Part shown: positions 40,186 to 51,020 of the stretch, piece by piece
Position numbering within the stretch: the stretch's first letter is position 1
Layout: each line of letters begins with the position of its first letter
Source: Closterium sp. Naga37s-1
Taxonomy: Eukaryota; Streptophyta; Zygnematophyceae; Desmidiales; Closteriaceae
Direction: 5' to 3'
Length of the DNA: 64,000 nt
Assembly: GCA_947471745.1 (NCBI GenBank)
Contig: CANJKZ010000068.1
Span: 4,201,001-4,265,000, forward strand
Program-made: the position numbers and the translations under genes
The notes under the pieces: generated by a model
The model's input: the letters and a program-made list of their open reading frames with translations, nothing else
Databases searched by the model: none
What the model was told of the DNA's origin: nothing

Positions 40186-43100
40186 CTACAGCAACCGAGG
40201 GCCTACCTCAACAAGCCCCAACTGCACACAGAACCTGTGGTGATCACCAAGCGCCAAGGCCTTGGTGAAGACGTCTGCAGTGTTGGCCTCTGAGGCCACA
40301 AAGTCCAGGCGTGCTTGGCCGCGTCGCTGCAGCTCTCGCAGAAGGAAGTACCTCACGTCAATATGCTTCACTCTGCTCTCCAGTCGAGGCTCTCGACACA
40401 GGAGGATCATGGCTTTGTTGTCCGCGTACAAGGTCGGTGCAGAGCGAGGCCGCTCACCAAGGTCGGCGAGCAAGAAGGTCAACCAGCGAAGCTCCTGTGC
40501 CGCCATGGCACCAGCGTAGATCTCTGCCTCTGCACTGGAAGTAGCCACAGACGACGACCGTGTAGACCTCCACGACACAGCACCATCTCCCAGACTGAAG
40601 CAGTAACCCTGAGTCGAGCGCTGAGTCTCCACGTCGTCAGCGTAGGAAGAGTCGCAGTGACCAGTCAACGCCACTGGCTGAGTCCCTCCAAGCACAAGCC
40701 CCATGCCTGATGTAGTCGCCAAGTACTTCGCCACCCTCACAGCAGCTGTCCAGTGGACAGGGCGGTGTCTCCCAGTCGCAACAAAGCGAGAAAGGATGCT
40801 GAGGGGAAAGGCGAGGTCCGGTCGAGTACAAGTCATCAGGTACATGAGGCAGCCCACCAGCTCTGCGTAGGGTCCACTGGACTCGAAGGGCTCGTCAGGA
40901 AAGGGGCCCGTGAGTCTGTGGTCAACAGCAAGAGGAGTGGGCTGTGTGGTGGAGAACTGGAAGTGGAACCGCCGAAGGACCTGCTGCACCATGTGTGACT
41001 GCGTCAGTGTGATGGTGCGAGCGGCTCTGTCCCGGGTGATCTGCAGGCCAAGGTAGCGCTGCAGCTCACCCAGGTCAGTGCACTTGTGTCTCTTCTGCAG
41101 TTCGGACTTCACCTGAGCCAGGGCTGCCCTGTCTGCTGTAGAAAACACCAAGTCGTCGACGTAGACAAGGATAAAGAAGGGAGAAGAACCCGCTCGAACA
41201 AACAGCGACGGGTCGGCGGAGGACGGGCTGAACCCAAGGTCACGAAGCGTGGAGCGAAGAGTGTCGTGCCACTCACGGGGCGACTGGCGGAGACCGTAGA
41301 CTGGTCGCCTCAGGCTCCACTGGGTCCCAGGTGGGAAGGTGTCAGTGAAGCCAGGAGGACGGCGCAGCCAGATCTCCTCGTGCAGTCGGCCCTGGAGGAA
41401 CGCAGTGGAGAAGTCGAGGGAGTGCAGCTCGTAGTCTCGCTGTGCTGCTATGTGGAGTAACACCCGAAGAGTAGTCATCTTCGGGGTCGGGGCGAAGGTC
41501 TGGAAGAAGTCAACTCCCTCACGCTGACTGAAGCCCCTAGCCACGTAGCGCGCCTTGAACACCGGCGGTGCTCCAGGCGGCCGCTTCACCTTGAAGAGCC
41601 ACATGCCATCGACTACGTTCGCCCTGGGAGGGGGAACTGCGTCGACGTAGGTGCCTGTGGATCTCCAAGACGCCAACTCTGAGTCCATAGCCGCTTTCCA
41701 CTGAGAGGCCCACGCCCCTGACACTGCCTCGCGGTAAGTGCGAGGAGTCGGTATGTCAAGGGCGTCGGGGTCTCCCTCAGGGGAGAGCAGCATGGCAAAC
41801 ACAGAGGGAGAAGCGGCTGCCCAGTACTCCAGCTCAGACTCTCTGTCCTCTAGGACGTCACAGCCAAGGGCAAACCCACCCCCGACGGACAGAGGACGGT
41901 AGGGAGGAGCTGGCACCACCCGGGTGGCGTAGTCAAGGCGGCTGGCGGCAGCAAACTCAGCGACAGCGGCAGTAAGAGCCGAGGCAGACGATGGAGGGAA
42001 ACGAGAGTCAGTGACAAGAGTGGCGAGGACACGTGCGGCAACAGGACGAACAGTGCGGTAGTAGTCAGTTATAGGAGTGGGGAGGGCTGGGAGAGAGGAC
42101 GGAGGAGGAGACGGGAGAACGGACACAGGAGAACAAGAACGACGACTGGACGAACAAAAGAGGGCAGTGTGGAGGTCAGTAACAGGGGACGAGTGACGAG
42201 CACGCGGAGGACAACGGGTGATCAAGTCGTGACGGACAGAGTGAGGAGGAGACCGAGGAGGAGGAGAAGACCAGACCGCCGGACGGTCGTCAGGAGGAGG
42301 CAACGGAGGAACAAACACAGGAGGAGACTGGGAGCGGACAGGAGGAGAGGAGGAAAGGCCAAGGGCCCGCAGGCCACTCACAGGTGGGAACAACTGCCGC
42401 TCCAGAGGAAGCTGCGGTGGCGGCTGCGGCTGCTGCTGCTGCAGCGGTGACTGCGGCTGCTGCTGCTGCGGCTGCGGCTGCGGCTGCTGCTGCTGCGGCT
42501 GCGGCTGCTGCTGCTGCTGCGGCTGCTGCTGCTGCTGCCGCTGCTGCTCCAGAAGGTCCAGCACCCGCAGCTCCTGCCGCTCCCTCTCCAACCGCTCCTG
42601 CTCCTCACGCTCACGCCGACGGGCAGCCTGGAGACGCGTGTCGTGGCGGTGGGGAGGCGGAGTGGACTCTGCAGAACCAGGGTCTCCAGCGTCAGTCTCC
42701 TCAGACTCAGCACCCCCAGAACCAGCACCTCCAGTGCCAGGACCTCCAACTCCAGCACCCCCAGAACTAGCACCGCCAGTGCCAGCACCGCCAACTCCAG
42801 CACCCCCAGAACTAGCACCTCCAGTGCCAGCACCTCCAGCTCCAGCACCCCCAGAGCCAGCGCCACCTGCGCCAGCACCTCCAGTTCCAGCACCCCGCGA
42901 CCGAGCACCCCCAGACCGAGCACCGCCAGCGGCTGCACCTCCAGCTCCAACACCAACCGAGTCCACAGTAACCTGTCGCGGAAGTGCCGAAGGCTGCTGA
43001 GGGGACTGTGAGGAGGACTGCGGGGAGGGAGACGCTACCTGACGCGCGACCGAGGGTAGAGGGGTAGCGTGAGACACACCAGACGGGGCAGGACCAGGGG

Positions 43101-46100
43101 GGGGCGGGGGTACCGGAGGAGCAGGAGCAGGAGGAGGAGAGGGTGCTAGGAACAGGGGGGGAGGGGGTACCGGGAGACCTCGACAGGGGTACCGGTTGTA
43201 GTAGGACACAGACTCGTCAAACCGGACGTCACGGGAGTCTAGGAACTGGTGGAGGGGCGGGTGGTAAAAGGACCAGTCGGCAGAGTCCACTGGGAAACCA
43301 AGGAAGACACAGGGGACGGCGCGTGCCGAGAGCTTGTCCGCGGAGGTGTCGCGAACAAGTGCAAGGCAGCCCCAGACTCGAAAGGCCGACCCAACACCAG
43401 GGGAACCAGTCCAAAGACTGGTCGGTGAAGCCTCGGGCCGCGAGACACGCGGCTGGAGGTTCAGCTGGTGTGCGGCGTAGCGAACCGCGTGAGGCCACAG
43501 AAAATGGGGCGCACGGGCATGGATCATGGACGTGCGGGCGATGTCCATGACCAAGCCTATGCGGCGCTCAGCAACCCCATTCTGCTGTGGGGACTCTGGC
43601 AGCGTCCAGGACTGGGTGATGCCCTGTTCGCCGCAGAATCCGCCGAGAATGCCGGAGCGAAACACGCCCCCACGGTCGGAGTGAAGACAACTGACTCGAC
43701 GACCACGAGTGCCCTCAGTGGCTAGAAGCCACCTGGTCAGCGTAGCAGTCACCTCGGACTTCTTCGCAAGAGGGAATACGGTGGTGTACCTGGAGTAGTC
43801 GTCGACGACCACCAGAAAGTAACGCTCTCTCCCAGACCCCTGCGTCGGGGCAGGGCCCCAGACGTCCAAGTGGAGAGTCTCGAAGGGAGCGGTGGCCGGA
43901 CGAAGGGAGGAGGAGTGGGGAGTGGCGCGTAAGCGACCGGCGACGCACGGAGAGCAAGGAGGGGCAAGCGAGAGAGGGAGCGACGGGAAGGTGCGTGGGA
44001 GACCTGTGACAAGTCCCTGACTGAGCATGCCACGAAGGCGAGGGATCGACGGGTGGCCAAGGCGGTGGTGCCACAGGACGGTGCGGTGGGCAAGAGAGCG
44101 ACAGGAGCAAGACGCAGCGACTGGACTGGACACAGCGACCGGACTGGACACGACTACCTGGCTAGACACAGCAACTGGACTGGGGACCTGGGCCGGAGGG
44201 GACGCAGCGACCTGAGGGGAGGACGCGACCGGGGAGCGCTCGGTGTGGAGAACGTAGAGACCGGAGCGGGGCTCCCTGGTGAAAGTGGCCAGAACAGCAC
44301 CTGTGGTAGTGTCAGTACAGACTGCAGTCCGCCCACCCCCCACGAAGGTAACCGTGACCCCCCTGTCCTGGAGGTATCCAACACCCACCAAGTTCCGAGT
44401 GAACGAGGGGATGTGGAGGCCGCGCAGGACACCAGAGGGGACCACAGGGCACGGGAGGGTGGTGGAGCTACGCGCAACGGCTGGTCCAGAGGTAGGATCA
44501 GCCAGAGCCACCGACACAGGGGTGAGGAGTGGCGTAAGGGTCGTGTGGTCGCGGAAGAAGCACTGAGACGCGCCCGAGTCCAGCGTGAACGACAGAGAGG
44601 CCTCAGCCGGAGGGTCACCTGACCCAGTCGCTACACAAGCACCTAGAGCAGCAACACAAGCACCTAAGCTAGACAGGCACAAGGCTACACTAGCAGGAGG
44701 CAAGCAGGCTAACCTACGAATACGCGAGCACACAGACCCATCAGCACTAAAGTCAGCATCAACATACAAAGCATGCTGACGCGCATCGTCCATGGACAGA
44801 TCAAAGACATCAATCTTACGGGCTAACAGGCGAGACCAGCGAGGCGTGACCGCCAGAGGGCCCCAACGAGCCCGGTAGAGGTCGTCGAGGCGGCGGAAGC
44901 ACCGCGCGGCAGAGTGGTCGTCGCGACCACAGAGACAGGGGCTGCCCGGCCCGGTGAGGCACCAGTGGGTGCAGGGGCCAGCGTCACGGCGAGGGGGGCG
45001 AGGGGCCCAGTTGGAAAAGCTGCTGCTGCGGCCGGTGCTCCCAGGGCCTCCCGGACCCCACTGCGGCGGAGGACCCCAGTGCTGCTGCGGACCCCACTAC
45101 AGCGGGGGCCCCCACTGCTGGAACTGCTGCGGTGCCTGCTGCTGCTGCTGTCCCTGCTGCTGCTGCTGTCCCTGCTGTGGCTGGTGCTGCTGTGGCTGCT
45201 GCTGCTGGGGGACAACGCCCCCACCGGTCGGGCCACCACCTGGGGGTGGGCCTGTCTGTCCTGCACCTCCTCCAAGGCCCCCTCCCCCTGGCGCACCACC
45301 GCCGCCGCCGCCTCCGCCACCACCGCCGCTCCCACCTCCACCGCCACCTCCACCGCCACCTCCACCGCCCCCACCTCCCCCCTTCCCGCCCTTCTTGCCA
45401 CTCTTGCCCCGTTTCTGCCAGTCTGCGGCAGAAACGGCAGCGGTGTCCTCAGAGACCGACACAGCAGCAGAAGCGCGGGTAGAGGTGAAAGTGGGAAGCT
45501 GAGGGGCGGCACACCCCGCAAAGAGACGGGGGGCCACCGCATCAGTGGCGGAGGCAACGGTGAGGAGGCTGCTCTCGATGGTCCCGAGAGCAGTCTGAAG
45601 GAGGTCTATAGTGAGCTCAGTGGGGTGCTTCTGAAGAAGCGCGTCGCGGGCAGTGGCAAGGCGATCAGGGAGGCGGGTGACTAACCAGTGCACAGTGAGC
45701 CACATGGGGGGGGGAGCAACAAGGAGCTGTGCGTCGGTACAGGCTGAACGAAAACCGGCGTCAAGCGAGCGGAGGTGAGTCACTAGGTCGGAAACAGTCG
45801 CAAACGAGCCTAGGTCGGGAAACACGAACGGCATGAGGAGGCGACTGAGGGAGGCGGAGGAGGGGGTGGAATAGCGAGCCACAATAGCATCCCAAACCCC
45901 TTTGGCTGTCTCCACCTGGTCAAAGTGAGCGGCCTCAGTCGGGGGGAGAAGCTCCGATAGCGTGAGGGCGGCGGCCGCGTCACGAGAGAGCCACACGTCC
46001 CGAGCCAGGACCCGACGGTCGTAGTCCGCCTGGGCCGTAGGAGTGGGCTCCGGGGCGGTCGGCAGGGCGGCGGGGGACGGGGGTGCCGCGAGAGCACCCG

Positions 46101-46239
46101 ACGCGTGGGCCCACAGAGTGGCGCCGTCCTGACGCTGGCTGGTGAGGAAACGTGTGGTCTGGCGCTGCCAGGTACCGAACTCGATCGGGCGTCCCTCAGC
46201 ATCGAAACGGAGGCGACGGGCCTCCATAGCGGAGCCCAT
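40186..46239 (-). CDS. Copia C gag-pol polyprotein with an in-frame TAG between gag and pol
   Basis: Gag starts at the ATG at 46239 ([20 protein letters not shown]) and ends at TAG 45097-45099. The same frame continues without another stop to 40186, so the whole is about 2017 codons. Gag: capsid region, then Gly-rich and Gln-rich tracts. After the TAG: half knuckle [13 protein letters not shown] (about 44920); protease [10 protein letters not shown] (about 44580); GAG-pre-integrase HHRLGHP (about 44060); integrase [13 protein letters not shown] and [11 protein letters not shown] (43870-43560); GGAG repeats (42690-42930) and a Q/P tract (42430-42560); [10 protein letters not shown] (about 41155); and RNase H to TADVFTKAL (about 40260). 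The first ATG after the stop is at 44793. Sequence around the TAG repeats (Q)WGPP, so CAG to TAG is the simplest origin. Confidence 0.9.
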
Positions 46240-46879
46240 GCTAGAGGCGACTGGAGCACGGCGGAGGCGAAGCTAAGAACGAGGAGGAAAGCTACGGAGG
46301 GCTAGGGACGCCAGCGGGGAAAACGACGAGAGACAGTCGGCGAGAAAATAGTCGTGGGGCGGGGCTCTAACCGAACCTAGGTGGCGCTACCAGAGGGAAG
46401 AGCGGCTGCCAGCCGCTGAGCCGGGAGCCAAGTGCAGTAGGAATGGCGTGGGACCGGTGCACAGGTGAAGGGGAGAGAGATGCAGTAAGCGCACAGAGTG
46501 ATGCGGTAAGGGCACGCAGGTGTGCGGGGAGCGCACGCAGGTGTGCGGTAAGCGCACGCTGGTGTGCGGGAAGCGTTGACGGAGGAGGGCGCGCGACAGG
46601 CGGAGGGGAGGGCACGCGACGATCTAAGGAGGGCGCGCGACGGTTGAGGAGGGCGCGCGACGATGAGGGAGGGCGCGCGGCGGTCTAAGGAGGGCGCACG
46701 ACGGTTTTGGAGGGCGCGCAACGGTGGGGGAGGGCGCGCGACAGGCTGGACAGCGCGGGAGGGCGCTAGGCGCGAGGAGGGCGCGGAGGGCGCGGAGGGC
46801 GCGAGAGCACGGAGGGCGTGTAGGGCGTGGAGGCTAGTTAAAAAAAAGCGAACGAGGATCTAACCTACTCGTGATACCA

Positions 46880-47007
46880 TCTCAGAATAGGAATGCAACG
46901 GAATGAATGAAACTAGGAAGTGTGGAAGTACAAATATGCAACCCTAACAACTGTACTCCCTATTGAGCTACGCACTGTAGCCTACAAGCATAGAATTACA
47001 TTTGACA
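46880..47007 (-). repeat. 5' LTR of copia element C
   Basis: 128 bp, followed (minus strand) by the PBS and a leader of about 640 bp that contains degenerate gggcgcgcgacgg repeats (46560-46830). Confidence 0.93.
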
Positions 47008-49989
47008 TGCTCATGCTTACCGTGGACATCAAAAAGTCCTTTGACATGGTTGATCGCGAATTCATGTACACATGTATACGCCATCTCGGCATTCCACAAC
47101 CATTCATCGCTTGGGCGAAGCTCCTGCACAATGGCGCACATACCCAGATGTTGGTAAACAACCTGGCCGGGCGCCCACTCCCAGTTCTCTCTGGTGTACG
47201 TCAAGGCTGCCCCTTGGCTCCCCTCCTCTTCATCTGTGTCATTGAAGTGCTACACCGACACCTCTCTGTCTACCTCCCCGGCTTCACCTTCGCCCCAGCC
47301 CAGCGTCGGTTGGCAGCATGCTACGCTGACGATATGTCCCTATTCCTCAATTATGGAGAAGAACTGCAGTCAGCCATGCATCACTTACAGTCCTTCGCAG
47401 AAGTGTCCGGCGAGCATGCTAATTGGGCCAAATGCTCCATTCATCTTATAAATATCCCGGCAACCACATTACCGCCTGACTGCCCCATCCCTGTTCGCCA
47501 ACATAACAAGGCAGAAAGGATCCTGGGTATATACGTCCAAAACGATAACCCTGGAGCTGCCACATGGGATATAGCTCTTACCAAGGTCAAAGCTACTGCT
47601 TCCTTTCTAGCAAAGATACACGCCATATCCACATGTCGTTCTGCCCTTTCCTCCGAACGGCTCGTGTCCCTCTTCGGTTATGGCGGACGCTTTCAACCTC
47701 CTCCTGATAAAGCATCCAAATACAAAGAGGAAGGCATGGCTATGAGATTCATCCCCGACCGCATATTATTTAAAGCGACGGTGCACATTTGCCACCCAAA
47801 ACCCATAACCCTGGCGAACTGTTACTGCGGATGGAAAGTGTCCGCACGAAATCCTGGTTTTCGCCAGCCAGCACTTTCGCGCTGGCAAGCCTGGTTAAAA
47901 AAAAAAACTTCTGAACCCAACACTGCCAAAAGTTGCCCGTCGCTTTAATACAAGGCGGGATGGAGGCGTCGGCGCTATAAAATCCTCCCCCTACTTACAG
48001 GCCCTGCAGGTCCAACGAGCTGCCAGTCGCTTTGGCCCCACCCCCCTGGAAGATATTGCACGATCATGCTCACCGCTCCCCTTTGGCCTCCATTGCTTCC
48101 TCGCGCAGAAAGACATCCTGAAATTCCTACCTGAACATCTGCCGGCGCGGGCCGTCGCGGAGCTAAAAGCAGTCCTTGAACTACCCTGTGCTATCCACCC
48201 TCCCCGACTTGAACCATGGGTACTGATGGCGGAGCCCATCGCCTTCAACAGACTCATTAAAAGGAAAGATGGCCTTTCCTTTGGACGCACTAAAGGAGAC
48301 AAGTTCTTACTAACACAAGAAGTTCGAGTGGGCAACATCCTTCACCGCACACCAACTGGTGCTCGCGAGCTCTCCGAAGACGAGATTCTCTCCAAATACC
48401 CCACCACGGACTTTCCGGGGGGGCGCACTCTCCTTAAAGCCATATACAAAGCCATACCCGACGAATGGTGGACAGTACTCCGCTCCTTTATTCCATCCTC
48501 ATCCTACCTAACAGTGGACGACTGGGTTATACGGGCGAGACAGACAGCAGGGACAGAGCGACGGGTGTTACAGGTCCGCGAACTACTCTCCAACGGCACG
48601 GCTCGTCTCTGCAGCTTCGAGGTCGACGAATGCCGCCGAGTAGCCGCCACCTCCTCTGGAAGCTGTATATGTCACGTTAACGAAAATCATCCCCGTATAC
48701 GTAACAAACGGCTGATATGCTGGGACTCTCTGCTCCGATGCCGGTCTAGGCAGCAGACTCGACTTTCTCCAACACGCCACCTCGCTAGCCAGCCTCAGAC
48801 GCCTAAGCTACTCGGCTCTGCCGCTGAACCACCTCGACAGATGGAACGAGATTCTTCCCTCTCCGCTCACCGCCCTACCCTCCTTGAAGCAACCATTTTT
48901 ACGGGAACAGCCCAGTCGACAAAGAGACGTGCTACTTCAACTATACACGCTGTCTCTCTCGTGTGGTGCGTGATTTCGCTTCTCGGCCTCTGGAAACATC
49001 TGCCCGTGCTGCTCCAACGACCGCGTCGAGACCCTCACCCATATCTTCACAGAATGTGGAAACGCTCCTACCATCACAACGGCACTTCAACGTGCTGCGA
49101 AAGACCATCTTGGTGTCTCAATCTCAGCAGAAATGTCACTATTTCCTCTCAACTCATCGGCCGGGAGCTGTGCCCCATGGAGCCTACTAGTGGGAGCTGT
49201 TGCTAAAACTCTATGGAACGAGAGGTGTTCAGAAATCTATGACAACGCACGCTCATCTGAGATATCAACCCTACATAGGGTGCTCGCCACCTTCCTCATG
49301 GCATGCAAAATCTTCTTCGCCAAGAGAAGCAAGCAGGTGGCCAAGAAACAACGCGGCACGGCCTCACGAGTCAAATACGGGACGACGAAACAACTACTGC
49401 ATTTCAACTCTGAGGACGCCCCTGACATTCACCCTGACCTGAGACGTACCTGGCTGAGAAGGGAAAATTTCCATCCCCCGTAAAGTCTGAACCCCTCACT
49501 CGAATAGTGTTGGACTGGCGGAGATTTACACTCCCCTGTTTGCATAGGCAAAACAGTCAAGCGTCGTAGGCGCATACCTCTTAGGTATCGGGATAGAGCC
49601 CGTTCACTGTTCCAACACTGTATGTATGGTTACGACCATTCAATAAAACTTAAAACTTAAAAGTGAACCTCCAAGTAGGGGAGCGCCTGGCTTTTCTCAG
49701 CAGCAAGCTGGTCTGCCCGTACTGCGGAGACACGGAGACGCTGTAACATTGCTTGATGCTCTGCCCCAAAATTCAAGTGGTGTCCACTGCTCTTCGGCGC
49801 GCTCTGAGCATGCTCAACCCTGGCCGCGTGACGGACTCGTTGAGGGACCTACTGTTCCGAGATATGGGCACCGGCTCGGCTTTTCCGGAGCTGACGTTAA
49901 CGTCTATTACACTGCACCAACTGTGGCTTGAACGGTGTGATGTCGTTTTCAGAGGAAAGAAGTTCGGAACGCAACGTACGAAGGATTGA

Positions 49990-50298
49990 GATGGCTTTCC
50001 GGCAGCATGTGAAACTGTACACCCATCATTTCGGGTCGGCGTGGCGAAAACAGAGGCGGCGATACACATCGGAGGAGTGAGACATGCTGAGGAGGATAAA
50101 AACAGATGGTACCAAGCTGAAGTGGACAAATGGATTTGCGGCACTTTGGTCGGCGCGGAGGGCACGTAATGTCAGGCCCTAAAAGAACCTTATCTGGAGG
50201 AAGAGGTCACTCTGACTCCTCACGCACGGTTACGACCGTTCTTGCTTGTGTACACTTGCCCTTCGGTGTATACTTGCAATTATCATAAAAAAAAAAAA
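49990..50298. other. 3' UTR and A-tail of LINE-B
   Basis: Non-coding; ends in a run of twelve A (50287-50298). Confidence 0.7.
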
Positions 50299-50308
50299 GA
50301 TGTAACCA

Positions 50309-51020
50309 TGACTGAAGCTGCGAGATCGAAGCATCCATTGTTACGGGTTCTAATCACGATGGCGACTACCGACAGCGTCAACCAATGGCGGACCATAATG
50401 GTGCGCATCAGCCAATCCGCGCGGCGCTGCCACGCAAATCTCTAGAAGCTCACTGTCGTCAAGAAGGAGCTGTTTCTGTTGGTAGCTCCACACCACAGAG
50501 CAGCCACCACCTCTTTCTGTGGGACGTCTTGCTCCGCTGATCGGTCAGTTCGATTGAGTAGGTTTCAACGCGGTACAGTACGGTTACTGCAATGACGTTA
50601 TTTGCACCGCAACTCACCGGATCAAATCGTGGTGGATGAACTGGAAAAAACGCGGGAATTTTTTGTTCCCTTGTCAATTGACCTCCTGGAATTGATTCCA
50701 AGCTCTGATCTCAGCAACAGAGTCTCTGACTCTCCATGCTTGGATCTGAGCAAGTAATCACAACAGCGTATACTGTGTGGTGCAACTACAGCTTGGTCAC
50801 GCCCGTTGGCCTTCTAGGCTCATTGTAGGTTGACTGGCGTCCTGGCAGATAGGGGTCTGACGATATATGTTGACCAGGACGATCAGCACAAGCAAGACCT
50901 GACATTTTTGGAAATTCGGCAGACACAGGTTGTGAAACAGCGGGACTGTGACAGCTGTAGGTTACGAAAATCGGGTTTCGGGTTCAGGCCTACTGCTTCC
51001 GCTGTCGCCGTTCTGTCGCA
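50309..51020 (+). promoter_or_regulatory. Upstream region of the ERdj3 gene
   Basis: No ORF is supported. Two CCAAT boxes (50388-50392 and 50412-50416) are visible. The second is followed after 13 nt by CCACG (50430-50434), an arrangement reminiscent of an ER-stress element, but the canonical spacing is nine, so this is only suggestive. Confidence 0.35.

Larger units (their letters stand above)
39852..47007 (-). mobile_element. Ty1/copia element C, complete, inserted in LINE-A
   Basis: The 128-bp LTRs (39852-39979 and 46880-47007) differ at three positions. Target duplication TGCTC (39847-39851 and 47008-47012). On the minus strand the PBS tggtatcacgagtagg follows the right-hand LTR and the polypurine tract tatgggggtg precedes the left-hand one. 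The LTRs begin TGTCA but end TGAGA rather than CA. Confidence 0.95.
39119..49487 (+). pseudogene. LINE-A reverse transcriptase ORF2, split and frameshifted
   Basis: RT blocks in order: KGKTPGHDGLAGDFY (about 39470), LIPKKADA and LRPITLMTSDYKIL (about 39620-39700), AFIKGRRIGD (about 39770), VDIKKSFDMVD (about 47030, after copia C), GVRQGCPLAPLLF (about 47200), CYADDMSLFL (about 47330, catalytic YADD) and LGIYVQ (about 47525). A C-terminal zf-RVT cluster CPCCSNDRVETLTHIF lies near 49010. Removing copia C and one TGCTC restores the frame across 39851/47013. Frame changes near 39590, at an A11 run at 47899-47909 and near 48760 inactivate it. The last frame ends at 49483. Confidence 0.85.
39119..49663 (+). 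mobile_element. LINE-A (middle layer), interrupted by copia C
   Basis: Target duplication tgaacctccaagta at about 39105-39118 and 49664-49677. The 3' end carries an aataaaacttaaaacttaaa tail. The 5' end is truncated within ORF2. Own sequence: 39119-39851 plus 47013-49663. Confidence 0.88.
38729..49989 (+). pseudogene. LINE-B ORF2 C-terminal remnant, split by LINE-A
   Basis: The left part ends in SRPRDVLLRIHDLNLQV. Joined to 49678 it continues GERLAFLSSKLVCPYCGD and the zf-RVT cysteine/histidine cluster (CPYCGDTETL, stop, HCLMLCP) of plant LINE reverse transcriptases. The stop is TAA where CAA would fit. The frame ends at 49989 (WLERCDVVFRGKKF just before). The RT core is missing because of 5' truncation. 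Confidence 0.75.
38729..50298 (+). mobile_element. LINE-B (outermost of three nested elements)
   Basis: Target duplication gatgtaacca at 38719-38728 and 50299-50308, with a 12-A tail immediately before the second copy. The 5' end is truncated, as is usual for target-primed reverse transcription. Its own sequence is 38729-39118 plus 49678-50298; everything between is LINE-A and copia C. Confidence 0.88.

Noticed and set aside
42378-43000. Alanine-, valine- or proline-rich ORFs opposite or out of frame with copia C
   Set aside because: They are shadows of the Q/P and GGAG repeats of the polyprotein on the minus strand.
50412-50434. ER stress response element upstream of ERdj3
   Set aside because: CCAAT and CCACG are 13 nt apart, not the canonical nine, so I list it only as a weak hint.
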